From contig CM024755.1 of the NCBI GenBank assembly GCA_014218235.1, positions 164,293,941 to 164,357,940 of the forward strand: a stretch of 64,000 nucleotides of DNA, written 5' to 3'. A program made the position numbers and the translations under genes. The DNA is from Colocasia esculenta. Taxonomy: Eukaryota > Streptophyta > Magnoliopsida > Alismatales > Araceae. Within the stretch, counting starts at the first letter, position 1, and each line of letters opens with the position of its first letter. Below, one piece after another: positions 33,560 through 44,431 of the stretch. The notes below the pieces were generated by a model. It saw only the letters and a list, made by a program, of their open reading frames with translations. It ran no database searches and had not been told where the DNA came from.

Positions 33560-36500
33560 TGTCATGCCCCGCTAATTTAGCAGCGGAATAAATCAGGGAG
33601 GCATGAACAACGTGTATGGTAACGTAAATTGTACATACAATCGCAAATATCAGAGCATCTAAATGATCAATAATTGTAATAAACCCTTTATTTTATTGAT
33701 AAAACAACTAGCTATTAGAACCACTAATTCTAAGCCAAAACATAGGGCTTAATAACATCATTACATTTGGAAAGGATAACTAAACAAATATCTAACTAAT
33801 CTCCAAGGTACTAAGGACACTTCATCTCTATGACTCCTGGTCGCTCTTCACTCCAGTCCATTCCCGTTGGTGAGTGTAGGGTCATCATCCGACTTACCTG
33901 AAACACATACAACAATAACGCAGGGTGAGCGATAACGCTAAGTAGGACTTAATATCTCATGAAAACAAGCTTGCTTTACATAATTAATGTCTTATAAGGT
34001 AGGATAACTAAAGAGAATAATCAAATATAGCCAAGAGAGTAATAGAACATGATGGCAAGAGAACGTTAAAACTTCCAAACGAAGTATTGCAAAACTAGTA
34101 TGATAAAAGATTGGCCATGAAATGAAATAGTGTATATGGTTGCACCACTGTGCACTAGTAGAGATAGCACCTCTGGTCGAGCATCCTGTGAACCCAGAGA
34201 ATGACAGCATAGTGATTGATATATTGATTGTCATAAATTAAATTGTGATTGTTATTAAATGGCACTAGATGCATGCCGCACACATCCTAATCATGTAACC
34301 CTTGCAAGGAAATGGCACTCTTTGGGCGCTCCCCCCAGGACCAGACCGGGCCCTATTGCTTTGGCATATAGTACTTGTTTGTTAATTTAGATAATCAATT
34401 GTATGGCCAAATAGAGTATCAAGAAGAGATGAGAGTACTAGACGAGATAGATGAGAGTGTAGAGAGAATGTGAACAGATGAGAGGATATAGATAGTAGAC
34501 GAGATATGGACAATATCATAAAAACAAGAGAAACAACGATAGTGACAGTTGCACGTACGACACCCCCTTGTGGGCCGACAGTCTGGTAGAAGTCACCACC
34601 GCCCACTAGCCGTGCTATGAATGCAGGCTAGATGGTCCGGCGTGATCACAAGATAAGGAAAGAACACACTAAGGCCATGGATCGTACTGATCCCTAAGGT
34701 GTAATGGATTTTGAGGTACAACCAGCTCGTCGGCAATGGACGTGCGCCAAAGCCAAGAAGACATATGGAGGTCTTGACAAGGAGTCCCTTGCCCAATTGA
34801 GAGTATTCCCGATAGGGAGGCGGTCCATGTCAATAGAAAGTGTGTAAAAACTAATCCGTCGTGCCTCGAGTGCTCGAAGGCCGAGGGAAAACGGTAACGG
34901 TGTTCAAAACGTGCGTATAAAACGAAAACAATTGTATTTAATTAAATAGGGAAATTTAGTCATTTATTTTGCTAAATTACCAGATACACTATTGAATAAT
35001 TTATTGGGGTCAAATGGCAAACACTAATGTTATGTGTGTGTAAGTGTAAAGAAATCATGAGAATATGATAAATCATGTTAATGGATTTTAAATAATTAAA
35101 TTTATGTAATTATTGCCATTTATTAATTTACCAGGTCGAATTAACTATAACATGGTTTAATCGTGGCTAAATAAGGGGTATATAGCCTATACAGCAGGGG
35201 TATATGCATAAATTTAAGTTATGGCAGGAATTTCAAAATGGCGACGGGGTTGCCCGCCGCGATAAAGACGCGACGGGGTGAATGGGCGCGACAGCGTGAA
35301 CGCGACGGGGGTTGCCGTCGTGACTTAGGTCGGGTCGGGCGGCCCAGGCGCAACAGCTGAACTGGCCGTCCTGGCCCGGTTCAAGTTGGAAATCACGGCG
35401 ACATAGGCCGCCGCATTTCTAACGCGATCTATGAGCCGGCCGCGACCCTCTTGGTATCGTGGCGGGTCGGGCCGCTGCGATATCAGAAAGGGGTCCGGCC
35501 CTTTTTATTTTTTTCCAGAGTTGATCCTTCTTGATATAGAGTACTTCTAAATTCAATATAAAATCGCACGATGATCCAAAAATCATGAAACTAGTTTTAA
35601 ACGAAAGTAGACACAAAGATCTATCAACAGGTACTATTAAATTGAAAATAGACAAGGTTTAGGCATGCTTTAATTAGGTTACATTTTAGTGACCTAAACA
35701 TGCACAGTCAAGGTTCAACGAATTAATTAGTGACGGATAAATGATGAAAATTAAGGAAACTAGGGGCATTTGAAAGCTAACATGATATAGTAATTATGAG
35801 AATTTCCTCATGGTATGGGATCATGTATGCACGAGGTTTGAAAGCAAACATGATGGTTCGGGTACATGGATAAGATAGGGATTCAAAGATTTAATTCTCC
35901 CTCATGGGAGATCGAAATTGAGCGAAACTAGAGGACTTTTACACGGGATCATGAAGTCTTCTTAGGGTAATTTTTTACACGAATTTGGCTTGAGAGATTG
36001 CCTACCTTTTTGCACTGTAAAGATCCTAGGGTTAGGGATGATGAAATTTCCAAGTTCTTCCTGCTCCAAGCCTCCTTCTTCTTCTTGCTCCTCATCCTTA
36101 GCCTCCTTTCCTCGTGCTCCAGAGCTCCAACAACGAAGTGGGTCTTGGTAGGCACGAATTAGAGGTGTTTTAGCTAGTGTAAGAGTCCTCCTTTCTTAAA
36201 ACTCCTCTTTCCTTTCAAACTCTTAATTTTCCACATTTATCACACAATTTCTTGCCTTTATCTACCTAATAGGTTTGGGGAGAAGTATAAATTCGTAGGT
36301 AATAGTTTAGGATATGATTATGACTCTTTTTAGGATATTTATAACACTTTTTATTATTATCTTACCCTTGTTTAATTTATTTATTAATTAACTCCAAATT
36401 TCCACATTTATCTCCCCTTATTCTAGCATTTATCCACTAATTGGCTTGGGGAGAGATCTAATTTCGTGGGTAATAGGTTAGGGTAAGTCTAGGACTCTTT

Positions 36501-37284
36501 TTAGGGATATATATATGTCATTTATTATTTATCTTAACCCTTTTTCTAATTATCATTATATTTAATACGAATTTCACTTAATTAACTCCCATCTCATGAT
36601 GGGCTCTTCATATTAGGGCCCAACAATCCATGTTAGGACCATTAATAAAATCCATTACTAATTTTGCTTAATAGGTTTTAGTTTAATTTTTTTTTTATCA
36701 CAATTTATCCACCCTTTATTCTATTTTAAAGCTATTTAACATATTTATTCAATTGGTTTCTTACTTCATTTTAATTTAATTTTTTTGATCCTAATATTCC
36801 TAACCTTTAGGATCCTGCTTTTGGGCCCAATAACTTACGTGGGCTTAATTGTACAACCTATTTACTTAATGAGTTTTATTTATCTTCCTATTAAATAATA
36901 TATTCATGGGCCAAAATTGTCTATTGGTCCAATTATCATAATGGGCCATCATCCCATATTATTTAAAGTCTATTCATGTGTTTATTTGAATTTATAACCC
37001 ACCTTGGCTCATATAATAATGAGTTTTTCGACTTATTCTTTAATTACGACAATAAGTCACATAAATTCTTAAACTAGGTCCAAATGATTTTTCTATACCC
37101 AAATTTCTTGATGGGTCATTAGAAAACATTATTTAAGGTATAATTATTATTTTTATGAAATTTTTGTATGAGTTTTTACGCATGCAATAACGATGCGTAT
37201 CTTTTTAACTAGTTTATTTTTATTAATTGATAAATTTCAATTTATCGTAAAATTTTAAATTAACGAATATTTTAGGGTACTACA
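33560..37284 (-). mobile_element. Solo LTR (3,725 bp) inside the gypsy 3' LTR
   Basis: On the - strand it starts TGTAGTACCCTAAAATATTC and ends GGGGCATGACA. The host LTR target is CTCAG (33,555-33,559) and CTCGG (37,285-37,289), a 5-bp duplication with one change; the other LTR copy has CTCGG, so the left copy mutated. There is no primer-binding site, polypurine tract or coding region inside, hence a solo LTR. A CpG-rich patch with GCGACGGGG words lies at 35,235-35,470; the rest is AT-rich. Confidence 0.85.
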
Positions 37285-39567
37285 CTCGGCCCACACCGAG
37301 GACCCGATTTTCGCGGTCGCCGCCTACGGATCCGGGGACCCGGAAGGGCTGTAACACGAGTCTAACAGAATTTGTAAGGGAAATAAATGTCAACTACTAA
37401 ACTAGAAGCACACACGTAGAAGCAAAAAGAAGATCGAGACCGCAGCGTATCGCTCTAGGTACAGTCCCAACATACGCACAACTAGTACAAGTAAAAAGGG
37501 AAGGACAGAGCCCTTAGGGGCATACCCCGAGGGTGACATACAATTGAAAGGGGGAAACCATTGCTATTGGCGGGGACGATGACTACCGCCCCGCCTACTC
37601 CACGCGACGCATGCCCTGCTATTGCTGAGAAGTCTCATCTGGAAAAAGAAGGGATGAGCTTCACAACAGAAGCTTAGTAGGGACTACCAATCTCCTACTG
37701 GCCCTAACAAGTAGAAGAATATATAAATAAATAACAGCAGTTATATCTTCTACTCTAGAAGAGAAAGTGTGGAAGCAAATATACAAACTAGCAACGGAAC
37801 GAAAGGACACCGTGATCAAAAACCCTTAAGACCTGCACGTCGTGACCACCACACAGCTAGCTACACAGACAGAGAGAACTCTGCTTGGACAAGAGACACT
37901 AGCTACGAAAAACACTACCACTAGTCAACCGGTCAGGTGCATCCACTGACGTCTTATCCTCGACCTAGGTCCAAACCTCCACTATCGTCAGAGTGGGCGT
38001 AGGAACACAAAGTACACAACAGTAACCGCCGTAGTCTGGCCGGACTAGGGTCCCATGCCTAGCCTCTCCAAGTTGTTTCGGGGCCACAAAGAGCGAGGCA
38101 ATGAGTAAAAGACTGGTTGACCTGCGTCGGGTAAAAATCCGGCCATCCTCGGTGTCCCAGACCAACCAAGAGAGCTCTGCAAATGACTCGACACCAGTGT
38201 CCTAACCACCGTTTTTCCCTCAACTCCAGAGTCCTTGACTTGAGTATGCTCATCGCCCCGAACGCTCCCTCTAAGGCGCACGAGGATGGGGGTCCCAGGC
38301 AAATGGTAACAACCTCTCTCATGGGACAAGCCCTCATGTGCCGAGCACCGAGCGAATGACTAGTGTAGAACTGTACTAGGAACTAGCACTAGTGCCACGA
38401 GTACAGAGAACCAGAAAACACGAAGACTCCACAAGAAATGGAACTCCGCAAGAACTTATCTGTCTCTGGTGCTGTCGCGACTCCCAGGGCCGTCGCGACA
38501 TTGTCGCGACGCCACGGGCCGTCACGACACTATCGCGACGGCTCTAGCTGTCGCGACATTGTCACTAAACTCTAGAGTGTCACGATGATGTGGTGGTGGT
38601 GAGCCAGTCGCGAGATCATCGCGACCTCTATACTGGTCGCGATCTCAGCCGAGGGGCATCTCGGTACAGTCCTCCCAAGGACCGCCCCAAAACCGATACA
38701 AATACATCCATACGGGGGAGGGGAGCATGGGAAACGCAGGAGAAAGCTTATAAACAACCAAACCACCCTAAAAACTTCATAAAACATGGATTACAAGGAA
38801 TCTACGCTCGAGGGAAACCTCACTCACCACGAGCATGATCCTCACACCCTACAACCCCAAACCATGGACGAACAAGCTCTAAAGGGGAAGGGAGCATGCT
38901 AGAATGAGAGGAGAACAAGGGGTCCCTACCTCAAGGAGTAGAGCCGACCCGTTGGGGCCTTCACGTCGGAATGACCACCTCCTCCTCACTCCAAGCACCA
39001 TGAGCACGTCGCCTACACCAAGGGGACATCACCTCCTCGCCACGAGCACCCAAGAACAAGCCAAGAATCGTTGGAGAAGAAGAGGGCTCGGAGGGTGAGG
39101 AAGAAGAAAGAAGAAGAAGAAAGGACGGGGAAGAAGAAAGGGGGTCGCCTGCCTCAGTTTTGAACCTATGGGCCCCGAGACACGACGGGTCGGCCCGGCG
39201 CGACAACCAGCATGTCGCGACAGCCATCCCCGGCACGACACCAAAAGGTGGTCAAACCTTGAAGACCTGGAAACCAGAACGTGACGGTCTGCCAGGTCAC
39301 GTCAACGCTGTACGCACCTGACACCTGACAAGACCGTTTTGACAGAAAGGACAGCAGTTAGATCGGTCAGAAAAATAGTCGCATCGCCTTCAAACGTCGC
39401 GACAAGAACACAATGCCCACCCCCTTCGCGACCATGTTACGACGACTAGTTGTGCCGCGACCAAAAGCCTATCACTACAGGCTCCCGTGGCGCGACCATG
39501 TCGTGACCAGGGTGTCCTTAGCGACCCTGAGGATAGGGCCAAGGGCCCAAGAGGGCAGGGTCTTACA
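37285..39567 (-). repeat. Gypsy 3' LTR, main part
   Basis: Collinear with 44,432-46,679. Shared blocks include GAGGACCCGATTTTCG, GGAAAAAGAAGGGATGAGCT, CCACTACTAGTCAAC-type words and TCGCGACATTGTCGCGAC. The last 29 bp of the LTR lie at 33,531-33,559, beyond the inserted solo LTR. Confidence 0.9.
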
Positions 39568-39580
39568 TCCTACCCCCCTT
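39568..39580 (-). other. Gypsy polypurine tract
   Basis: The - strand reads AAGGGGGGTAGGA immediately before the 3' LTR start TGTAAGACC. Confidence 0.9.
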
Positions 39581-39654
39581 AAAGAAATTTCGTCCTCAAA
39601 ATTAAAAGAAACTCAGTTTCAACGGGAAGCAACGTAAAAGGGAAAACAACATAC

Positions 39655-40089
39655 TGATCAATCAAACAAATATGGGAACTTGTCTCTCATCTCATCTTCG
39701 CTCTACCAAGTGACCTCGCCACCAACGGGGTTCTCCCAGACAACCTTGACCAGCGGGATCTGCTTCCTGCGCAACTGCTGCACTCTGCGGTCTACAACTC
39801 TGACTGAGTACTCTGGCATTGACAAGTCTGGTGCAACCTCAATCTGTGAGTAGTCCAATACATGTTACGGGTCTGCAATGTACCTCCTGAGCTGCGAAAC
39901 ATGAAAAACCTCATGCACACCTGCTAACTCTGCTGGAAGACGCAATTTGTAAGCATCCTTGCCAATCCTCTCTTTGATCGGGAAAGGCCCAATATACCTG
40001 AGGCTGAGCTTTCCCTTCCTGCCAAATCTCATAACACCCTTGGTCGGCAAGACCCGTAAAAATACAAGGTCATCCATGCTGAACTGCAA
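39655..40089 (-). pseudogene. Integrase C-terminus with chromodomain-like end
   Basis: DDLVFLRVLPTKGVMRFGRK, KLSLRYIGPFPI and VHEVFHVSQLRRYI form the GPY/F-type module. A stop follows, then PEYSVRVVDRRVQQLRRK, PLVKVVWENPVGGEVTW, a stop, and MRDKFPYLF. The last part matches the chromodomain-like tail of Tekay-type chromoviruses, thought to direct insertion to heterochromatin. Confidence 0.82.
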
Positions 40090-40128
40090 CGGCCTCCTAC
40101 GGACATCTGCATAGCTCTTCTGCCTGCT

Positions 40129-41019
40129 CTATGCTGCCTGAAGCCTCTGTCTGACCAAACTGTCTGTGTATGCACACTGTTGTACCATCTCTGGTCCCAA
40201 AAGATACCTCTCACCCACCTCGAACCAGTGAAGTGGTGTCCTACATAGTCGACCATACAAAGCCTCGTATGGTGCCATTCCAATGCTCGAGTGATAACTG
40301 TTGTTGTATGCAAACTCTGCCATCGGAAGGTGGGACTCCCAGGTGCCACCACAGTCCAAGCAACAAGCTCTCAACATATCCTCCAGAGTCTGAATAGTCC
40401 TCTCTGACTGACCATCTAACTGCGGGTGATACGCTGAACTCAGCCTCAACTCTGTACCAAGAGCTCTCTGCAAATTGTGCTAAAACTTTGAAGTGAACCT
40501 CGGATCTCTATCAGAAACAATCGAAACTGGGGTTCCGTGCAATGGAACAACTCGGTCCACGTACAGTTTGGCAAGCCTGTCCACTGACCAAGACATCCTA
40601 ACTGGAAGGAAGTGCACTAACTTGTTCAACCTATCCACAATCACCCAAATACCATCATGCCTCAGTGGAGTACAGGGAAAACCAACCACGAAGTCCATGG
40701 TGATGTCGTCCCACTTCCACTCGGGAATGGGCAATGACTGTAGCTCACCACCAGGATGCTGATGCGCAACCTTCACTTGCTGACAGGTAAGGCACCAAGT
40801 GACAAACTCCGCTACGCCCCTCTTCATCCTTGGCCACTAGAAGAACCTCCTCAGGTTATGATACATCTTGTTGGAACCAGAATGAACAGCATACCTCGAC
40901 CGGTGTGCCTCTGACAATAGCGCCTGGCACACATCACAGGGAACGTACAATCTGCCTCTGAACTTGACCTCACTTTTCTCGTCCAGCTCAACATCTGGCA
41001 ATTGCAAAATATCTGCCAA
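40129..41019 (-). pseudogene. Gypsy integrase
   Basis: Zinc-binding start HRSRYAVHSGSNKMYHNL ... CLTCQQVK (H-H-C-C). Catalytic core MDFVVGFP (first Asp), [12 protein letters not shown] (second Asp) and [15 protein letters not shown] (Glu). Single stops interrupt it near 40,835, 40,480 and 40,130. All three catalytic residues are present. Confidence 0.87.
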
Positions 41020-41031
41020 CTCTGTATCTGT

Positions 41032-41704
41032 CTACTGTGCCTCTAGCACCTGACGGTATATTGATGGGCGAACTGACAAACTAGTCATCACTGCACGGTC
41101 TCTGTACCTCGAAGGGCAGAAAACTCCCAGAGACAAGTCCTCAAACAACCTCCACTCTCTGACCATCAACGAACTCAAGCGAACGCGCCTGCTCAAAGCA
41201 TCCGCCACGACGTTAGCCCTTCCCGGGTGATAGGAGAGGGTAAGGTCGTAGTCCTTCAGGTACTCTATCCATCTGCACTGCCTCAAGTTCAAATCCTTCT
41301 GAGTGAAAATATACTGCAAACTCTGATGGTCGGTGAAGATCTCGAACGCCTTGCCATACAAATAGTGTCTCCACAACTTCAGAGCGAACACCACTGCTGC
41401 CAACTCCAAGTCGTGGGTAGGGTAGTTCTCCTCATGCTTCTTCAGCTGCCGAGAAGCATAGGCAACGACCCCACCTTGCTGCATCAACACTACACCCAAA
41501 CCTGACCTTAAAGCATCGGTGTAGACCACAAAACCTCCGCTACCTGATGGCAAGACCAACACTGGTGCTGAAGTCACCTCATCTTTAGCTCCTGAAAACT
41601 CCGCTCGCAGTCCTCAGTCCAAACAAATCTGGCCTCAAGTCTCGTCAATCTGGTCAACAACTCTGCAATCCTGGAAAAATCCTGGATAAACCTCCTGTAA
41701 TAGC
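41032..41704 (-). pseudogene. Gypsy RNase H and RT connection
   Basis: [53 protein letters not shown] and [15 protein letters not shown] are the usual RNase H blocks of gypsy elements. The frame is open at 41,032-41,577; the connection before it is in a shifted frame. Confidence 0.88.
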
Positions 41705-42355
41705 CTACCAAACCCAGAAAGCTGCTAACCTCTGACACTGAAGTGGGCTGCTCCCAACCTTGGCAGGGTCTATAAAAGCTGCTGGCGCGTTCGTGAGCCC
41801 AAACGGAATCACGACAAATTCAAAGTGACCATACCTCGAATGGAAAGCTATCATGCCAATATCTGACTCTCTGATCCTCAACTGGTAGTAGCCCGATCTC
41901 AAGTCAATCTTCAAAAACACCTTGGCTGATTGCAACTGATCAAACAAGTTATCGATCCTGGGCAACAAATACTTGTTCTTCACTGTTACCTGGTTCAGCT
42001 GCCTATAATCGATGCACAATCTCAAGCTGCCATCCTTCTTTCATATGAACAACACTGGCGCTCCCCACGGCGAACGGCTCGGATGAATAAAATCCAACTC
42101 AAGCAACTCCTGCAACTGGCACTTCAACTCGCGCAACTCAGCTGGAGCCATTTGGTAAGGTGCCTTAGACAAAGGCATCATACCAGGCAAAAGCTCAATG
42201 GAGAACTCCACCTCCCGCTCAGGTGGTAACCCAGGTAGGTCCTCAGGAAAAACATCAGAGAACTCACAAACAACAGGTACATCAAAAACCGACAGTCCGC
42301 TAGGCTCAGAAGAGCAAATAGAAGCAAGATATGCTACGCAACTATCACGGATCAA
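41705..42355 (-). pseudogene. Gypsy reverse transcriptase, catalytic segment deleted
   Basis: Conserved blocks: PPEREVEFSIELLPGM, LDFIHPSRSPWGAPVLF, a stop (FI*KKDGS) at 42,039, then [32 protein letters not shown] and [11 protein letters not shown]. The next residues are IDPAKVG, a motif normally about 70-80 residues further on. The block holding the YxDD active site is therefore missing, with the breakpoint at about 41,770-41,776. The connection to RNase H continues in another frame. Confidence 0.85.
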
Positions 42356-42406
42356 ACGACGAGCTCTACAAAAAGAAATAAAAGGTCGAAGGGTAGACCG
42401 GATACC

Positions 42407-42808
42407 TCAGAAGCTGAGAACAGGCGCTCCAAGTATCTCAAATCGAACGGTCTTTCGCTGACAATCCACCACAGCTGAGTGACCCTCCAACCAGTCCATG
42501 CCAAGGATGACGTCAAAGTCATGAAGCTGCAACGCATACAACCTGGCCGGCAACTGGTGTTCCTGGATCTCAATTGTGACACCCTCCAGGTAACTGAAAG
42601 AACGCATGTAATCATCGGACGGGAGATCGACCATCACATCACACTGCCTCTCAGGGGTGTGACGAACCAGCGACTCGTAAAACTCCTCGGAAGAAAAATA
42701 GAGAGAAGCACCGAGATCAACTAGAATACGAGCAGCTCTACCAAGGATAGGTAAAGTAACTATAACCAAGTTTGACGCCTTGACCTCCTCCCTAGTGAGA
42801 GCCATCAC
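42407..42808 (-). pseudogene. Gypsy aspartic protease
   Basis: VTLPILGRAARILVDLGAS, then YLEGVTIEIQ and FDVILGMDWLEGHSAVVDC, fit the retropepsin of chromoviruses. The catalytic D-T/S-G triad reads DLG: the residue after the Asp is Leu, which should impair it. The frame is otherwise open. Confidence 0.85.
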
Positions 42809-43491
42809 ACGGCCACGACCATGCCCACGCCGCGGTGCCTATTGGGGCTGCTGTTGCTACGATGGCTGCTGGTGCTGCGGGAACTGTTGTTGTTGCTGGT
42901 ATGGCTGAAACTGCTGAGGCTACTAATGCTACTGAAACTACTGAGGCTGCAAATGATACTGCCCCTGCTACTGCTGACCGGGGTGCTTGCTGATGCTAAG
43001 GGTACTGGTACTGTAGCAACTGCTGAGTGTACTGCACTGGCTATTGCGGCTACTAGACTTGCCCCATCAGGCAAGCAATCCCTCCTAAAGTGGCCCGACA
43101 AACCACGTGTAACAGACTGTCGCCTGCCTGCCCTGCTCGGTTCCCTACTGGACCGACTGCTCTGCAAACGTCGACTGGCGCTTTTGCTGCTTGCCCGACC
43201 ACCTCCACGAGTGGTCATCTCCTTGAACCTCGAGCACAAAATGGAACTGCCCAAACTGCCAGAGCCCGAAGAAGAAGAAGTCGCACTACCACGACTACCT
43301 GTGGGGCGCTGGTACGGTGTGGTCATGGAGGAAGCTCCTCCCTGCTGCTGTTGCTGCTCCTGGGGCTGCCAGGTCTCTCTCTCTAAGGCAGTGGCCTTAG
43401 CCACTGCCACTCCCAAGGTGGTGCACATATGGGCGGTCACGCCCCACCTCAAATCCAGCCTCAGTCCTGCAATAAACCTCTCCGCGCAAGC

Positions 43492-44311
43492 CTACTCACT
43501 GCCTGCCACGTGAGGAACATGCTTCAACAACCTAACAAACCTCTGGTGATACTGAGCAACCGTCAGATCACCCTGGACCAACTCATGAAACTGATCTCGC
43601 CTCTCACGTCGAGCATAATTAGGGAAATACTCGCCGTGGAAGACCTCCAAAAACTTCTGGCAAGTAACCTGATCTAAACGTTGCTCTGGGAAGTTAGTCT
43701 GCCTCTGAACTCTCCACCACTCATGGGCTGGTCCCTTGAGCTGATACACTGCCAGTCTCACCTAGTCCTCCATGGTGCACTCCATGGTCTCGAACGTACG
43801 CTCCAACTCGTGTGTCCAACTCTCAACCCTATCTAGGTTGTAGTCGCTGTAGAACACTGGCAGTCGGAGATGCAAGAACCTCTTCAAGAGGGTGGTCATG
43901 TCCTCAGTGACAGCCGTCCTCCTCCTACCGACCCGGGTACTCCCAGTACCCAACACCTGCTGAACTGCTGGCTGCTCCACCTGCGGATCTGCCTGCTGCT
44001 TTGGTACTGCTGGGGGAGGTACTAGAGGCTAACCTCCCACTGTTGCATGTCCTGGCTGCCACGCTCCCTGATACAGGGTCCTGAAGAACTGCTCCGCCAA
44101 AGGAAACCAATCCACATACTGCTGCTGGGGCTGGTACCACTGCTGCTGCTGCTGCCGTTGCCGTTGCCTCCTGAGGCTGTGCCACTGACTCCTCTACTGA
44201 CACATCCTCCTGAACCTGACCCGACGCTGGCATATCTGACTCACTCTGCTGCTCCATCAACTCTCTAGCCTGCCTGCGCCTGCGCGGAGCCATATCCTGC
44301 ACAGCACACAA
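43492..44311 (-). pseudogene. Gypsy Gag
   Basis: Capsid protein. It starts near 44,293 (MAPRRRRQARELME) with a Pro/Gln/Ala-rich N-terminus. The conserved retrotransposon Gag region follows, including FYSDYNLDRVESWTHELERTF, a stop at about 43,762, then LAVYQLKGPAHEWW, FLEVFHGEYFPNYARRER and FHELVQGDLTVAQYHQRFV (each quoted in part). Downstream, about 43,080-43,120, is a CCHC zinc knuckle with a one-base frameshift: C-Y-T-(C)-GLSGHFRRDC. Confidence 0.85.
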
Positions 44312-44415
44312 CCAACAAGGTTAACGATACCAACTCGGGCAGCTAGCTGTGTACTTGTACTACTGTTGGGACTTCCTGTTGTAGTTTAAATCCACTACAA
44401 GTCCTGTTAGACTTC

Positions 44416-44430
44416 TTGCTCTGATACCAA
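44416..44430 (-). other. Gypsy primer-binding site
   Basis: The - strand reads TTGGTATCAGAGCAAG directly after the 5' LTR. TGGTATCAGAGC is complementary to the 3' end of initiator tRNA-Met. Confidence 0.9.
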
Positions 44431-44431
44431 T

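Noticed and set aside
38903..39244. Several open frames on both strands in the gypsy LTR, repeated at 46,065-46,364
   Set aside because: A frame found in both LTRs is only the LTR repeated. The composition (GAAGAAGAA, CCTCCTC) keeps it open.
42821..43513. A 230-codon + strand frame rich in Leu
   Set aside because: It is antisense to the gypsy Gag region, and its Leu/Arg runs are the complement of Gag's Gln/Ser codons. There is no independent evidence of coding.
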